From Cladorrhinum sp. PSN259 (taxonomy: Eukaryota > Ascomycota > Sordariomycetes > Sordariales > Podosporaceae), in the NCBI GenBank assembly GCA_033725935.1, contig MU867061.1:62001-126000 (forward strand): a DNA stretch of 64,000 bases, written 5' to 3'. Position numbers and translations under genes: made by a program. This document shows positions 63,701 to 64,000 of this stretch, in pieces (the first letter of the stretch is position 1; every line of letters begins with the position of its first letter). Under the pieces are notes generated by a model. That model worked only from the letters and a program-made list of their open reading frames with translations, did not search any database and was not told where the DNA came from.

Positions 63701-64000
63701 GCTAGCTAATATAACCTTGCCTTATAGTCTGAACCTAGCGAGTAAAGAAGAACTCTCCTAATCTTATCCTAATACTCTAATAAGGTAAGATGCCTTCTAA
63801 GAAGAATAAAAATAATAATTATAGTAGTAAACGCTACCTAAAAGCACTTAAATGGTATATCATTTACTCAGATAATAAAAAGATATTTATTTAAGAGTGT
63901 TAAATGCCTTATTTAAGACGTCGATATTATACCCCGTGCAAACCCCTTTACATACGGACTACCATGCAGGGCATTAAGTGGCTAATAACTAATTATTAAT
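63701..64000. other. AT-rich sequence to the window edge
   Basis: Strongly TA-rich with A runs. No gene is seen; probably another RIP-affected repeat continuing past the edge. Confidence 0.4.

Overview
The window reads as nuclear DNA of a filamentous ascomycete (Pezizomycotina, probably a Sordariomycete; I cannot name the species). Most genes carry one to five short GT-AG introns. The protein families are typically fungal: DUF6536 and fungal rhodopsin-domain membrane proteins, GH63, GH43 and AA9 carbohydrate enzymes, a pisatin-demethylase-like P450, a BAHD acyltransferase and an F-box protein. AT-rich blocks contain repeat copies that differ mainly by C-to-T and G-to-A changes, as expected from repeat-induced point mutation (RIP).

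Left part (1-19,200): a partial gene at the edge, an SGNH/CE3-like esterase, a secreted DUF8021-like protein, a decayed P450, a RecQ helicase (5 exons), a DUF6536 membrane protein, an aspartic peptidase, a BTB protein next to an AT-rich block, and a GH63 glucosidase. Middle part (19,200-38,200): a decayed lectin-like gene, a BAHD acyltransferase facing an FMO-type flavin monooxygenase, a six-exon rhodopsin-domain membrane protein, a repeat-rich stretch with a decayed collagen-like gene, a secreted alpha/beta hydrolase, a GH43 enzyme, and an AA9-like polysaccharide monooxygenase with one premature stop.

Right part (38,763-57,861): the outstanding feature. Two giant intronless GC-rich genes lie head to head. 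One encodes a TcA-like toxin-complex subunit of 3,404 aa (minus strand). The other encodes a TcB-TcC fusion of 2,724 aa (plus strand). About 0.7 kb of possible shared promoter lies between them. Together they contain recognisable parts of all three components of a bacterial-type insecticidal Tc toxin: injector, SpvB/RHS cocoon, and a variable C-terminal cargo region. Both frames are open throughout. A metzincin-like fragment lies 28 bp beyond the TcB-TcC stop. Then come AT-rich repeat relics, a MITE-like element with terminal inverted repeats, an F-box gene with a single in-frame stop, and more repeat relics to the right edge.

Inferred overall picture: a plant- or invertebrate-associated fungus. 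The toxin pair was probably acquired from bacteria and sits at the border of a repeat-rich compartment. Several nearby single-copy genes (P450, collagen-like, AA9, F-box) carry nonsense codons of the RIP type, while the toxin pair stays intact. Exon boundaries were chosen by eye from splice consensus and frame, and protein families were recognised by memory of motifs; neither was checked by a search.
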